The notes beneath the pieces were generated by a model, which was given only the letters and a program-made list of their open reading frames with translations, ran no database searches and was not told where the DNA came from. A stretch of 64,000 nucleotides of DNA, taken from NCBI GenBank assembly GCA_006503535.1, contig QYRS01000015.1, positions 682,001 through 746,000 of the forward strand, written 5' to 3'. Positions within the stretch are counted from its first letter, which is position 1, and each line of letters begins with the position of its first letter. This DNA is from Arthrinium phaeospermum. Taxonomy: Eukaryota > Ascomycota > Sordariomycetes > Amphisphaeriales > Apiosporaceae. Both the position numbers and the translations under genes were made by a program. Shown here in pieces: positions 1 through 16,302 of this stretch.

Positions 1-3000
1 CATTTGTCGGAAGGTGGCGTGGCCCATCTGTTGCCGGCGACCTAACACATATTAAAAGACAGCGGTGTTCGTCTCAGCCTGGTCTTTACTGGCGGCACGA
101 TACCGAGTCGACGGAAAAGGAAGGATGGAGAGTCCTGTACTGTTGGACATTCCTCTTCGCTCTCCCCAAGACATACAAAGGTGGTTAGCCTTCACCGGGA
201 AGATCTTCGACCAACGTCGTAGGCGAAGGCGCCCAGGCTTAGCCAGGGCGTGCGGGTGGGTGGTATCCATCGTGGAGCGAATAGGACCGGCCGGCCGGCC
301 GAAGAGGTATGGGAAACGAATGACGGGAAAGAGGAACTGGCGGTAAAACTCACTCCTGAGTCACCAGGCAGCTACGGCCAGTAGGTAGAAGATGTATTGG
401 TGTAACACAAGCTCTCATGACTGACTACCTAGAGGTGGGTGTCAAGGATCAATACGGTTCCCTCTTACAATCCCACTGCTGCGTCCATTTTCGCTCCGTG
501 ACGTACCAAAGACCAATAGCAATCATCGAATCTCATTGATGCCGGGAAAGGTAAGCAAGGCCAATTTACCCGCTAAGTATCCATAGGATCAGTGTATCTT
601 GGCACACGGTATGGCATGGCGGGGGTATCTTCGGCGCATCGTGGGGTGTGCTAGACTCTGCTGCTTCTCTACTCCCCCAGAGCTCAGGCTTCGGACAAGT
701 CGCATTGCTACTACACTACAGTAGCGCCCCCGAGTTGACTAGGGTGTACTGAAAGCGCATGGCATTCAATAGGGGGGCATGCACGCCCGCCATCAAGATT
801 GGCGTATTTGCAGCAGCTGATCTCCGATGTCGATGAGTTGTCTTCGATGGAAGCGGCATTGCGACCTAGGCGACCGACCGAACCCCCGGGAGGTAGGAAA
901 GTGACCCTGTGTGTGTGTGTGTAGGTAAGTCAGTGTGTCCGTACCTTGCACTGCAGTGCCGCTACCCCACCATCACCACCAAGTACCACCACAACCACAA
1001 CCGCCCACGCCGCCGTCCCAAGGCAGGTCTACTGTACGGGTAAGGCAACAGAAAATCCTTGGGAAGCCAAGTCAAAGTGGAAATATCCAGCAGCCAACAT
1101 GTATCGACGAGCGGTGACTGTCGCTCTCCTAGCGCAGGTGCCCCCCTCCTTTCCCGTCGTCACTGGTTGCCATAAGATCTGTAAACAGTGATCGTACCTA
1201 GTCCCAGTATCTACCAATTGCGCCGATGATGGCCCCGGTTTGGTTGGAGTGGGATGAGTGGTACATGTACCTTGAACCCAAGCGGCGTCTGTTCTTGTGT
1301 ACCACTACTTGAAGCTCGAGGTACTGCCCCTTCCACAGCTCAGCACGTCAATCAAGTGCAAGCCCGTCATGTTACCTGAGTACTCCCTTATAGAGCCCCG
1401 CGCTTTCTGCCCTTCATATACGTGAGTACCTGCCTTTACCATGTCTAGTTCTGGCACACTCTCTTGTAGTCGTCGTATACCTGGCTCAACTTTGCGATCT
1501 CAGACTAAAGTACTCACGTTTGGTCAGTGCTGCCGATATGAGGCCGGAGACGAATAGTAGTAAATCTAGAGCCATAGGGCGTCGCGTCGTACAGACACAA
1601 GAGCCAGTTTTAGGAAACATGTTTCTGGGGCTGGAAGCTGAGGCAAAAGTCAATTGCAGCTTGATTCCAGCCCGAGTACTTGACTTGTAGTAGGTCCTAT
1701 TTTTAAGCATTGCCCTAACGGCTTAGGTCACTTACGGAACCTCCCGCCTCCAGCGTCGAAATATTCTTTACAGTACTGTACTGGCACGGGCTTGTTGAAC
1801 ATTAGGCTCTCCCTGTCTTAGGTTTTCTGGTTCGCTTGTTCGCTTCGTTACAACGGTGCAGGCTTGACGCTAAAATGTAGAATGTGGAGGTACCGACGCC
1901 CCGTAACAGAAACAATTGAAGCCCGGGGATAGCGTGTGCAACAATGGATCTCGTGCATCAATTGATCCCCCACACTTTCCTTGACGCCTTTATGTACATC
2001 ACTGATGTAGGTAGTCTCATAGAGTCGCAGCGGCTGGGGGTGTGGTCGAGTCCCGCAGCGGGTACCACAACCCTCATCCTCCCTCATCCCATCCCATCCC
2101 ATCCCATGGTCTGTAGTAGAGATTTGGGAACCGAGGACCTCAGGTACCAACAACAATGAATTGTGTAAAGTACATACATAGCGGAACACACCCATGCCAG
2201 ATCTTATCCACTTGGATGGCCAGGCAGACCGAGGATGTCGAGGAAGGAACGAACAACCCTGTGCTCATCTGACTGAATGGCAGCCATCAAATAGATGGGC
2301 TGGATGACAACACTCCATCTGGAGCGTTGGTTCTTTGCATGTTGCAGAGCCGCCATTAAGTGGCACGACAACCAAGACGATCAATCGTCTTCCTTGGCGA
2401 GCGCACACATCGAAACACCCGTATCGTCAGTCGTCTCGCTCGATAAGATGATCAATCTACTCCGTACTCTGCCATCGACTGCTCGTACGTGAACCCGACT
2501 GCCTGGCTCTGACGATGGGGAAGCAAAATGAGATGGGTCCCAAGTCGCCGAGAAAGAGACCATCGCCCAAGCCAAAGCTTCTGTAGAAACTGTACATATC
2601 TCAAGTCACGGTTGAGCGTGTGAGTGAGTGTGCCCTGTATGTACATAAGGAAAACGGGAATCCAAGGACCCCTGCTTTCCTCACCTGTACTCGTACAGGG
2701 TACCTGGGTCGAGGGCCCCCCTGGCGATTTGGGGTGGTGGAGGCACACGAGCGCGCCGACGCTTCCACCTTCTGAGACTTCCTTCCATCAACTAACCAAC
2801 ACACCCATCCAGCGCACAACACATTGAATCGATCCGCCCATGCCCAACACCTGGGCAGTGGGGGGTTCGATGTGCCACATTCATACCTAAAGTCAAAAGA
2901 ACATACAGGGATCGGCTGCCACACAAGTGCGCAGCACATCCTGTCAGCTCCAGCAGGAGGACCCTCCCCTCCTGGCAGTACTCCTGGGTTACTTGCATGC

Positions 3001-6000
3001 CACAATACCTAGAGCTTACATGCGCGGTTCTTTCATACCAGAATCATCTATAAAATAAGAAATCGGCCTCAGCGGAGCGGCGCTACTTCGCTATCCGAGT
3101 ATCCGTTGTCCGGGGCCATGCCATAACAGATATCTGACAGCGGATAGGCATATTGGAAGTATCTGGGTTGGGGATCTGGGGAACGAACGGAAGGAACAAA
3201 AGAACAAGCCAAGCTCGGCTAGCCATGCAGTCTAGGTTGTCGCAAGAGAAACATGCCCCAAAAAAGACGATCATGTACCACATCCGCCAGAAGTGAGTCG
3301 CACAACACGCGAATGCTATGTACGGGTTTGGATTACGTCAGAAACCGTGTTAGTTGTGTGTACCTTCTTGTCAAGAACGGGCAGGCTTCTCGTAGCTGGC
3401 AACCATGTTACTTGACTATTTACTGTTCGATGATTCGTGCTTCATGTGTGAAGATACCTAGGATGTGTCTATTTTCGTCTTATATGAGTAACAGTATTTC
3501 AAGTGTCTTTGATAAGTAGTGATTGAGCACAAAGTCGACTTCATACACTTCAAGTTTGTATCGCGATGACTTCATTTATTCTGTATCATCCCCAGTACGG
3601 AATATTCCTGGGCAAAGGGTAGGGATTGGGAGGGGGGCAGGGATAAGGGGAAGAAAACAGTCGTTCTTTAAGTAGTGTTTGATAGGTCCGAAAGTCCATT
3701 TGATTATGTCTGCTAGTGGACGGAGGCTGTTTAAGCTTGATGGCTTGTACCTGGAGGGTGCTGCGCAGTGGCAGAGTCGCAATTGATCGAGGTCTTCATT
3801 TTTTATTCGACCTCTCACGGCTTGGCTTGGCATGTGCCCCTCCCCAGACTCACCTACCTACCTTCTCGGGGGAGCTACATTTTGGGGCAGAAGCAGCAAA
3901 GCTGGCCAGGAAGCAATGGGAAAATAACGGGGGGAACCACCCCCAGCTTCACACGCCTGTCCCGTGCCGATCTTGGATGAGCGCGAATGTGCAACGCTTG
4001 CTTCCTGACACCAGAACAAAAGTACTCGCACACACACGCACACACACACACTACATAATCGTCACTACTTCCCACATTTGCCATTCTTGACCACGCTCTA
4101 TCCTCCACTTGAAGATAGAGTCCCAGCATTTCTCAAGGCCCATCAAGTCCCTGCAACACTGACAAGTGCTGCGAGACCACTTTCCACTTACCTCGTCAAC
4201 CAAACCTCCGGATAGCTTCTGCTACATGTTGAAAGCCTTCAGCATACGCTGCAACACCGCCTCTTCCCCGTCATCGTCGCTTCAAACCTCTCCGAGCTGA
4301 ACTCACCCACGCAACTCCCTGTCTGTATCAGTTTATTCCCCACCCCTCAGAGTGTTACACATCAGGGTGTTGTTTCGTCCAGTACTAGTAGTCAACCGTT
4401 GGTAGCAGCCTGTGCAGCGCTGCTCCCCGCTACAAATAGCACTAATGCCGCTGTCGACCGAGGCGGTTCAGGGATCGTCGAGGTAGGTCGAGCGTGTTGT
4501 CACAGTCCCGTCGTAACCGCCACGAGCATGTGACTAACATGGCCCTTAGTGCTGGAGGCGGCAGCGATCAGGCTCGAGAAGACGCTAGGGCAGGGCAAGA
4601 TCGAGCAGGTCGCTTCTTGCAGGCATCGGCGTCGCCTATTGATCGACTAATCGTGTCGGGGCTGACTGGTATTGCTGTTGATCATACCCGCGACCATTCG
4701 GCATTGTTCCGCCGGGTCGACAGTGTGATGGGGACGCAGCCGGCCCATAGCTTTTCGTCGGTCAATAGGGCCGTTGCACCATCCGCCGATAGGGACAGCC
4801 GTAACTCGAACACAAGCAGGTCGGCTCAAGGTTCACAGAGACCACCGAGAGCTTCGGAGGTCGACGCCAAGAAAGCGTATCAGTATAGTCGCGCTCGCTA
4901 GTCGTATCAGTGTATGGGTTGGTATCACCCCTTACTTCCAGTCGAGCAGCATGGCTAACTGCGCGGTATCAGCGCCGCATACTGAACTGTCTCGCGTGCT
5001 ATGCCCGAGCAGGCTCGAGGACCAGGGTAGCTTTACTCTGGCTCGGGGCCATATTAGTCCGAACCGAGGGGGCTCGGCTGTTGATGACCTCGCCAAGACG
5101 GGTGAGGTCAGCAGACTCATGTCCAGAGACGATGAGATAATGTGGTGATGAGATCTATGAGATATGATGATACCAGGGTGATTTCCCTTTTTGAATGACT
5201 TTGTGGTTCTTGTCTGATGAGAGTCAGACCTTGGGAGAGAAAAGAAATAGGCGGCACGCTGACCGATCTTGAGAGGCACGTATCATGCCATCTTGGAGAT
5301 GATCAGAACAGAAAGGAAGGAGAAACTACAACGGCAGTTTCCACAAAGCAAATGTGGTGAGACGTATGGGGTTGTTTGTTGTTTGTGCGATGTCTTCAGC
5401 AAACTTTTGCCGTCCATCATCACGTTGGGCAGAAAAAAGGCTGAAGGCTTGATAAGGGGCCAAGAAAGAGTGAGAAAGGTCGCGGAGCTTCGTCGCGGCT
5501 GGAGAAGCGATTTCGGAGGGATCAGCGGCCTAAGGGCTGCGATCTTTATGATAATTACGATGGATGCGAACACGCTGGAATGAGTTAAAGGGATGAGGAT
5601 AGATGTTGATTAAGGTTGAAGTTGTTTTCATTGTTTCGGCTGGGTTCTAATCGAATATCAACATGGCTGGGTTAGCCAATCGTATCGCGGCATTTACACC
5701 CCCTCACCAACGCCAAAACCAGCTGCCCATCAGCTGCGGGCACCCAAAGCCACCAATCATGTCTCGTCTGGGTTGTCTCGTATAAGTATAGGTATATGCA
5801 GTCAAAAAAGCGGTGATAAGTCTGGAATTATCTAAATGTGTATCGCTTAGTTCCTGGTGGAAGCTGAAGAGTGCACCGAGTATGGAAAACTGGCCTCTTC
5901 CGTATTTGGTCGTATCAACTAACAGCAATTGCCACTCTCCATGCCAGCTGATACTCTTTGCCAAGATCATAGCCGGGATATAAGAATTGTGAAGCATTGC

Positions 6001-6308
6001 TCCCCTTCGCTACTTCTTAGCTCTTCATGATCCAGATGGTATCATCAGGAATTGACAATATGTTGATTCCCTAACCACTGGTATTCCTTCCTTATGCGGT
6101 TGTCCTCTTCGATGCCCGAGGCGAAGACCGGGAAGACATTTAACATTCGCATTGTGTACAAGGACTGTTGTATGGCAGAGTCAATCGGTCATTGACCGCC
6201 AACGAAGATTGAACTCGATTACCAAAACACTTGGTTACACATCGTGCTATGGTCTCGCTAAAATGATCTTATACATATAGTTACAGGAATTACTGCCCTT
6301 ACACTACA
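1..6308. other. Intergenic stretch without a convincing gene
   Basis: About 6.3 kb precedes the first supported gene. Short open frames occur on both strands, but none has a recognisable domain or a clear splice structure. Simple repeats are visible: a GT run near 908-922, CCCAT repeats near 2086-2106 and a CA run near 4027-4050. One weak coding candidate, at 4446-5148, is listed separately. Reading frames that run off the left edge could belong to a gene outside the window. Confidence 0.5.
4446..5148 (+). other. Weak candidate spliced coding region, unrecognised
   Basis: An ATG at 4446 can be read through a donor GTAGGT (about 4484) and an acceptor TTAG (about 4550) into a frame rich in Ser, Arg and Asp. 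That frame stays open until a TAG near 4900. A second open frame covers roughly 4774-5148. I could not join the two with a consensus intron of normal length that keeps frame, and I recognise no domain. It could be a small orphan protein, a non-coding transcript or chance open frames in GC-rich DNA. Confidence 0.15.
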
Positions 6309-8840
6309 TCAGTCTACGGTACCAGAAGGCAGCACGGAGACGTAATCCAGCGGCGCCTGCTCCCCGCCATCCGGCTGCCCCACGATCCGCAACACGTCGC
6401 CCGTGCCCGCCTGCACGCCCCTGAAGTAGACGCGGGTCGCCGAGTGCCCATCCGGGTACGGCGACGGCGTATACCCCAGCTTGTCCTCATGGTTCCCGAC
6501 CCACGTGCCCAGCGACTCGTCGTTCAGGAAGATCTCGTAGCGGGTGCGACCTCCGCTCACATCGAAGTAGTTGACGGCGACATCGTACGTGCCGGCCTCG
6601 AAGCGCTCGTCCAGCGTGGCCGTCGCGGTGCCCGCCGTCGTGTTGGACGTGGTCCGGATCGCGTGGAAGCCCGACGCCGTCTCGAAGGGGTCGACCTGGA
6701 TGACGGTGTAGCCGTCCAGCTCCATGTCCTCGGCCTCGATCCGCCACGGGTGGTTCCCCACGCGACCCTGCTCGTCTTTGATGCTCGACATGTTGAAGTA
6801 GAAGTCGTTGATGGCATCGCGCCAGACCAGTGCGTGACCCGCCTGGTATTCGAGACGGAACGCGACTTCGTCGTAGCGATCGGCGTCGATCAAATCCTTC
6901 ACGGCCTCCCACTGCTTAGGGAACGTCTGCGCCACCGCCGCCCCGTCGTAGTGCGCGTCATAGAAGTGCTGGATCACGGTCTTACCCGACTTCAGTTGCT
7001 GGGTGTACGGTACATGGTGGAACCAGAGCAGCAGGTCGTCGGGTGTAGTCTCGATATCCTCGTACATGGCGGCAACCTCCGGGGCATACTGGCCGGAGTA
7101 CCCCGTCCCATTCCAGACGGTGCGATCCATGCCGATCGAAGTGGCATCTGCGCGTGTCCATTGGCCCCAGCCGTTTCCATCCTGAGACTGAGGTTTGGGC
7201 CCGTAGTGAGGGCCAGTGATGTCCGTCAGTGATTGAATACCCAGATTACCCGTGTAGTTTTCGTGGGCGGGCCAGGACTCCATCGACATCTTCGTAATCG
7301 TATCGATGATGGTCCGGTCGGATCCAAAAGTGAGTCGCGTCCAGTCTTCTAGAATGGCTACGTCATCCGAAGTCGGTTCCCATGCCAGACGGCCATACGC
7401 ATAGAAGTTGGACATGGCCAAGTGACTACCCAGCCAAGAGGTGTTCGTGCCGACATTGACCACCGCAGCATATCCTGCAAGTTTCTGGTTGAACCGCTCG
7501 CCAGAAACAATGTCTCTGACCAAGGAAGGCTGGTTGTCGACCTTCATATCGAAATTCAGGATAGTCTTCCAAAGTGGCGGAAGATACACCAGGTGGCACT
7601 GCTGGCCGAGGTATTCCTGCGTGACCTGGAGCTCAACCACTGAGCCTGTCTGCTGGAGATGGCCAAACAAGGGTGAGACGGGCTCGCGAACCTGAAAGTC
7701 GATGGGTCCGTATTTGATCTGGACCACCACGTTATCGTCGAATTTGCCATCGAGATCCCGGAAGAAATCAACGGCGGCGTTTGCGCGGTCTGCCTTCCAG
7801 TTCGTCTGGTTGATCTTGTTGTCGTAGACAAAAGCCCGGAACATGACGATGGCATCTCCGTGAGGCTTGATTGCACGTGCAAACAGATTTGCGCCGTCGG
7901 CAAGTGTGCGATTGTAGGTAAGGGGGCCGGGCTGGGATTCGGAATTGGCCTTCACCAGGACGCCTGCGAAATCGGGAACGTGATCGTGCAGCTGCGTTGC
8001 AATTTCGTCCCACCACTGGATTACACCCTCGTCCAAAGGGTCGGCGGTCGTCAGCTTGCCGAGGGTGCGTGGAGAGTCGAAGTTCAGCGAGATACCCATT
8101 CGCACACCCCAAGGCCGCATGGCATCGGCGATACGGCCCAAGCCGGCCATGTTGGTCGAGTTGAGCAGATTGACGTTGGCGTTGACGTTGTTGACAATGA
8201 TACCGTTGAGCCCGATGGACGCCATGAGTCGGGCGTACTGCGATACACGCGTCAGGTCCTCGACGATGAGACCTTCAGCGAAGAAGATGGATGGTCCCGC
8301 GTAGCCCCTCTCAATACTGCCATGTGTACCGGTGTCGTCCATGTTGTCCCACTGGTTTACCCAACGGATCGGGGCGCTGGGGTTCGATTCATAGGCGACC
8401 TCGGTGAAGTTACCCTGCGCCAGCATGGATAGGTATTGGAAAGTTCCATATAGCGCGCCTCGTTCGTTCTGGCCCACAATCTGGACCGAATCGCCCCTGA
8501 TACTCAGCCAGAAGCCGTCGCCCTTAAGATCAAGCTCCGGCAAAGCACCACCGGCCGAGGTAAAAGCGTCGACGGTCCCAATGGTGATGCTGGAACCATT
8601 GGTGGGAGTGCTTGTGACCGCAAGATCCTTGTGGAGGATGCCCAAGACGCCCTTGTGCAGCTCCTGTCCGGCAGTATAGACGGGGCTCGTTTCTGTGCCA
8701 TTGAGGGCCACGATACCCGCAGGAATTGAGGCGGCTTTTCGGACGTCACATGGCAAAGCCGCATAGCGTAGCCAGGCGTCAATGCCATTCTCAGCGGCCA
8801 CAAGACCGAGAGCGGTCGAAAGGAGAAGGATAGGCCGCAT
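6309..8840 (-). CDS. aguA: Secreted alpha-glucuronidase, GH67
   Basis: A single-exon 843-residue protein of the usual length for fungal GH67 enzymes. It removes 4-O-methyl-glucuronic acid from xylo-oligosaccharides during glucuronoxylan breakdown outside the cell. A signal peptide is visible at about residues 1-16 (MRPILLLSTALGLVAA), then the N-terminal domain, a TIM barrel and a C-terminal domain. Compared with characterised GH67 enzymes, Glu301 in VKANSESQPGP fits the general acid. Asp381 in KYGPIDFQ and Glu403 in VVELQVTQEYLGQ fit the paired catalytic carboxylates. The start is the first ATG and leads directly into the signal peptide. The upstream region carries a GGCTAAA XlnR/Xyr1-type site and CreA-type sites, so xylan induction and glucose repression are likely (inference). 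No break or intron is seen. Confidence 0.96.
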   Translation of the reverse strand: MRPILLLSTALGLVAAENGIDAWLRYAALPCDVRKAASIPAGIVALNGTETSPVYTAGQELHKGVLGILHKDLAVTSTPTNGSSITIGTVDAFTSAGGALPELDLKGDGFWLSIRGDSVQIVGQNERGALYGTFQYLSMLAQGNFTEVAYESNPSAPIRWVNQWDNMDDTGTHGSIERGYAGPSIFFAEGLIVEDLTRVSQYARLMASIGLNGIIVNNVNANVNLLNSTNMAGLGRIADAMRPWGVRMGISLNFDSPRTLGKLTTADPLDEGVIQWWDEIATQLHDHVPDFAGVLVKANSESQPGPLTYNRTLADGANLFARAIKPHGDAIVMFRAFVYDNKINQTNWKADRANAAVDFFRDLDGKFDDNVVVQIKYGPIDFQVREPVSPLFGHLQQTGSVVELQVTQEYLGQQCHLVYLPPLWKTILNFDMKVDNQPSLVRDIVSGERFNQKLAGYAAVVNVGTNTSWLGSHLAMSNFYAYGRLAWEPTSDDVAILEDWTRLTFGSDRTIIDTITKMSMESWPAHENYTGNLGIQSLTDITGPHYGPKPQSQDGNGWGQWTRADATSIGMDRTVWNGTGYSGQYAPEVAAMYEDIETTPDDLLLWFHHVPYTQQLKSGKTVIQHFYDAHYDGAAVAQTFPKQWEAVKDLIDADRYDEVAFRLEYQAGHALVWRDAINDFYFNMSSIKDEQGRVGNHPWRIEAEDMELDGYTVIQVDPFETASGFHAIRTTSNTTAGTATATLDERFEAGTYDVAVNYFDVSGGRTRYEIFLNDESLGTWVGNHEDKLGYTPSPYPDGHSATRVYFRGVQAGTGDVLRIVGQPDGGEQAPLDYVSVLPSGTVD

Positions 8841-9046
8841 GATGCTTGGCTTTGAACCCAGTCACAAGAGGTATGCGAAGGGACACATGCATACATAGCG
8901 ATAGTTAAGGCGGGCGATCCTCCCTCTTAAATCGAGAGGGAGCGGTGACGGACATCAGGGCCTCCAGCTCGCAATTGAGCTCATCTCGTATTACCAATGC
9001 CATGTTGTGTGTCGCCAGGTCCATTACCAAGGGACGTTGGCCTTTA

Positions 9047-9053
9047 GGCTAAA
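9047..9053 (+). promoter_or_regulatory. XlnR/Xyr1-type site GGCTAAA
   Basis: GGCTAAA matches the binding motif reported for the xylanolytic activator XlnR of Aspergillus (GGCTAA/GGCTAR, Xyr1 in Trichoderma). It lies about 207 bp upstream of the alpha-glucuronidase start codon, a typical promoter position. A six- or seven-base motif occurs often by chance, so the support comes from its place in front of a hemicellulase gene. Confidence 0.5.
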
Positions 9054-9122
9054 TCGCAAGTGTTGACTTGGGTTCTTGGTGGAATGATGGGTCTACACAT
9101 TTCCTGCTGGTCGTAGGTCGAC

Positions 9123-9278
9123 CTGGGGAGTTATCTTGGTAGCGAACCCCAGCCAGACCCCATTTCAATGGACTGGTCTCCCCCTGCGGAGAGCCGCCAT
9201 TGGTGCCTTAATTTCCCCATGCGGGGTTGGGGTAAGGATGGGGAAAAGGACAAGGCTTGGGTATTGGGTAACGTGGGG
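9123..9278 (+). promoter_or_regulatory. Cluster of CreA-type SYGGRG sites
   Basis: Three matches to the carbon catabolite repressor consensus SYGGRG lie within 160 bp: CTGGGG at 9123, GCGGGG at 9221 and GTGGGG at 9273. CreA sites generally act in pairs or clusters, and GH67 genes are usually glucose-repressed. The motif is short and degenerate, so individual sites are uncertain. Confidence 0.4.
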
Positions 9279-9701
9279 GAAAACAGCACTTTTTTATTCA
9301 TCTTGTACCCGCTCACAAGGATCGTCGGTACGAGGGACCGAACCTGCATGACTCGACCGAAAAGTCGGGATACGGGATGATGCAGACCGAGAACCGGGTC
9401 TCTTCATTGTTCTGCAGCCATAAAACAAGGGGGTCGAACCCTTCAAGTAAACGACGATGAATGCTAGGCTATAATGACCCGACCAAGAAGAAGAGGCGGC
9501 GATATGGCGAATAAAAACTTGGAAAGGAAGTGATGCCTGTTACTGCTGTTCTATAATTCTTGGTCTGAAGAACACGGAAAGGGGAAGAAGGATGCGGGTT
9601 GGCGAAAACCTTCACTATACCCAAAAACTCGCAGATACATGATGCATATTGCCAGAATAGTATTTCAAACACCTTTGAAGTATATCCGAGACCATGCGAG
9701 C

Positions 9702-14344
<4,643 letters not shown>

Positions 14345-16302
14345 ATGGCGCCCACTTTCGCGAACAGCCCGGGTTTTGCGGACCACTACGAGGAGAAGGT
14401 CAAGGACAAGGATCTGCAGACGACATATGAGTTCCGCGAAAGTGACCCTGCCGAGACCGGTAGCCTAGGCCACGGCGTGGAATCCGTGAACCAATGGCCG
14501 CAGACAGCCGCCCGAACCGCAGACGATGAGAAGGTACGAGCGAACAAGGCCGATCTCAGGGAAGATGGCACCGAGTACCCAAGCGGCGTCAAGCTTCACC
14601 TCATCATGCTAGCGGTATGCTTGGCTGTGTTCCTGATGGCCCTCGAGTAAGCCTGCCTCCGTCGTCATCAAAACCCCCCCCAAAGTGACTCTTATTAACC
14701 AAGCAAGCATCATAGTAATGCCATTATAGCGACGGCGATACCCAAAATTACCGATGAGTTTCACAGTCTACCTGACGTTGGATGGTATGGAAGTGGTGAG
14801 TTCACCTCTCACACAAGCAAGTATCGTGTCGCGGTCGATGGCTCATGCGTTTTGTGTCCTAGCCTACCTCCTTACTGCCGCGTCTATGCAGCTGCTGTTC
14901 GGCAAGTTTTACACCTATCTCAATGTGAAATGGGTCTATTTGAGTACCGTCATTGTCTTCGAGCTCGGAAGCTTGATCTGTGGAGTGGCCCAAAACTCCG
15001 TCACCCTTATTATTGGGCGCGCTGTAGCCGGACTTGGCTCGGCTGGATTGATGTCTGGATCGCTCCTCATTCTGGCGCACAGCGTCCCGCTGGCCAAGCG
15101 GCCCATCTACTCAGGTATGATCGGTGGCCTCTACGGCGTGGCATCAGTGGCCGGTCCCCTGCTGGGTGGTGTTTTCGCCGACAAAGCCGTACGTACCATG
15201 CCTTATATGCTTTTTACCAAGCTGGACACCAAACTGACGAGATTTACTTTAGACGTGGCGGTGGTGCTTCCTTATGAATCTCCCTATCGGTGCAGTCACT
15301 CTCTTCGTCATCACCTTCTTCTACGCAGACCCTCAGATGGCTAGACCGCCGGCAGAGTCCTTCATGGAACGCCTCAAGCGCTTCGATCCGATAGGAACGG
15401 TCATATTCATGCCGGCCATCATTTGCCTTCTTCTCGCCCTGCAATGGGGCGGCACTGAGTATACATGGGACGACAGCCGCATCGTCGCTCTCTTCGTCCT
15501 TTTCGGAGTCCTGATACTAGTGTTTCTTTACGTCCAGCATTGGCAGGGCGAGAACGCGACGGTTCCCCCGCGCATCATGAGAAACCGGTCGGTGTGGTCC
15601 AGTTCCCTTTTCGGCTTTTTTACGGCGGCCGCCTTCTTCCTCATGGTGTACTACCTGCCCATTTGGTTCCAAGCTGTGCAGGGAGCCTCTGCTGTCGACT
15701 CGGGCTTGCGCAACCTGCCCATGCTCATTAGCATTGTCGTTGCGTCCATGATCGCAGGCGTCGCGGTGACGGTCTTCGGCTACTACACGCCGTTCATGAT
15801 CGCGGCCACGGTGCTAATTTCGATCGGGGCGGGCCTGCTGTCAACCTTCGAGCCCGGCACGTCACGAGCGGCCTGGATCGGCTACCAGGTCATCTTCGGC
15901 ATCGGCGTCGGGCTGGGCATGCAGCAGCCCCTCATGGCGGTGCAGGCGGTGCTCAACATGGCGGACGTGCCGACGGGCACCGCCATCGTCGTCTTCGCGC
16001 AGACGCTCGGCGGCTCCCTCTTCGTCAGCGTGGGGCAGTCGGTCTTCACCAACCAGCTCGTCAAGTCGCTCGGGACCTACGTCCCGTCGCTGAACCCCTT
16101 GATCGTCCTGTCCGCGGGCGCGACCAACCTGCAAAAGACGCTGCCGGTTGGGGACATTGCCGGTGTACAGCTGGCATACAGCGAGGCGTTGACCAAGGCG
16201 TTTCTGGTCGCCATTGCCTTGTCCGTGATAAGCGTGGTTGGCTGCGCGCTCTGCCCCTGGAAGAGTGTCAAAGGCAAGAAGATCGAGGCGGGCCTTGCAT
16301 GA
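14345..16302 (+). CDS. MFS drug:H+ antiporter, DHA2 (14-TM) family
   Basis: The model has four exons: 14345-14646, 14716-14795, 14863-15188 and 15253-16302, giving 585 residues. It is a plasma-membrane proton-coupled exporter of the DHA2 group that includes fungal toxin and drug efflux pumps. The N-terminal 90 residues are charged and cytosolic. TM1 carries the motif [19 protein letters not shown], which forms only across the first intron, and the antiporter motif C follows as [29 protein letters not shown] marks the start of the second half. The start chosen is the first ATG of the frame that gives a normal cytosolic tail; an upstream in-frame ATG at 14216 would add 43 residues without family-like character. 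The neighbouring hydroxylase is divergent, so detoxification of an aromatic or export of a metabolite is possible but unproven. Confidence 0.9.

Larger units (their letters stand above)
8841..9701. promoter_or_regulatory. Upstream region of the GH67 gene
   Basis: This gap lies between the 5' end of the alpha-glucuronidase gene and the 3' end of the hydroxylase gene; both are transcribed leftward. It therefore holds the GH67 promoter plus the hydroxylase 3' untranslated region. An XlnR-type and several CreA-type sequences are listed separately. No gene is seen. Confidence 0.6.

Noticed and set aside
6444..7232. 262-codon plus-strand frame opposite the GH67 gene
   Set aside because: It is a complementary-strand shadow caused by high third-position GC, with no domain.
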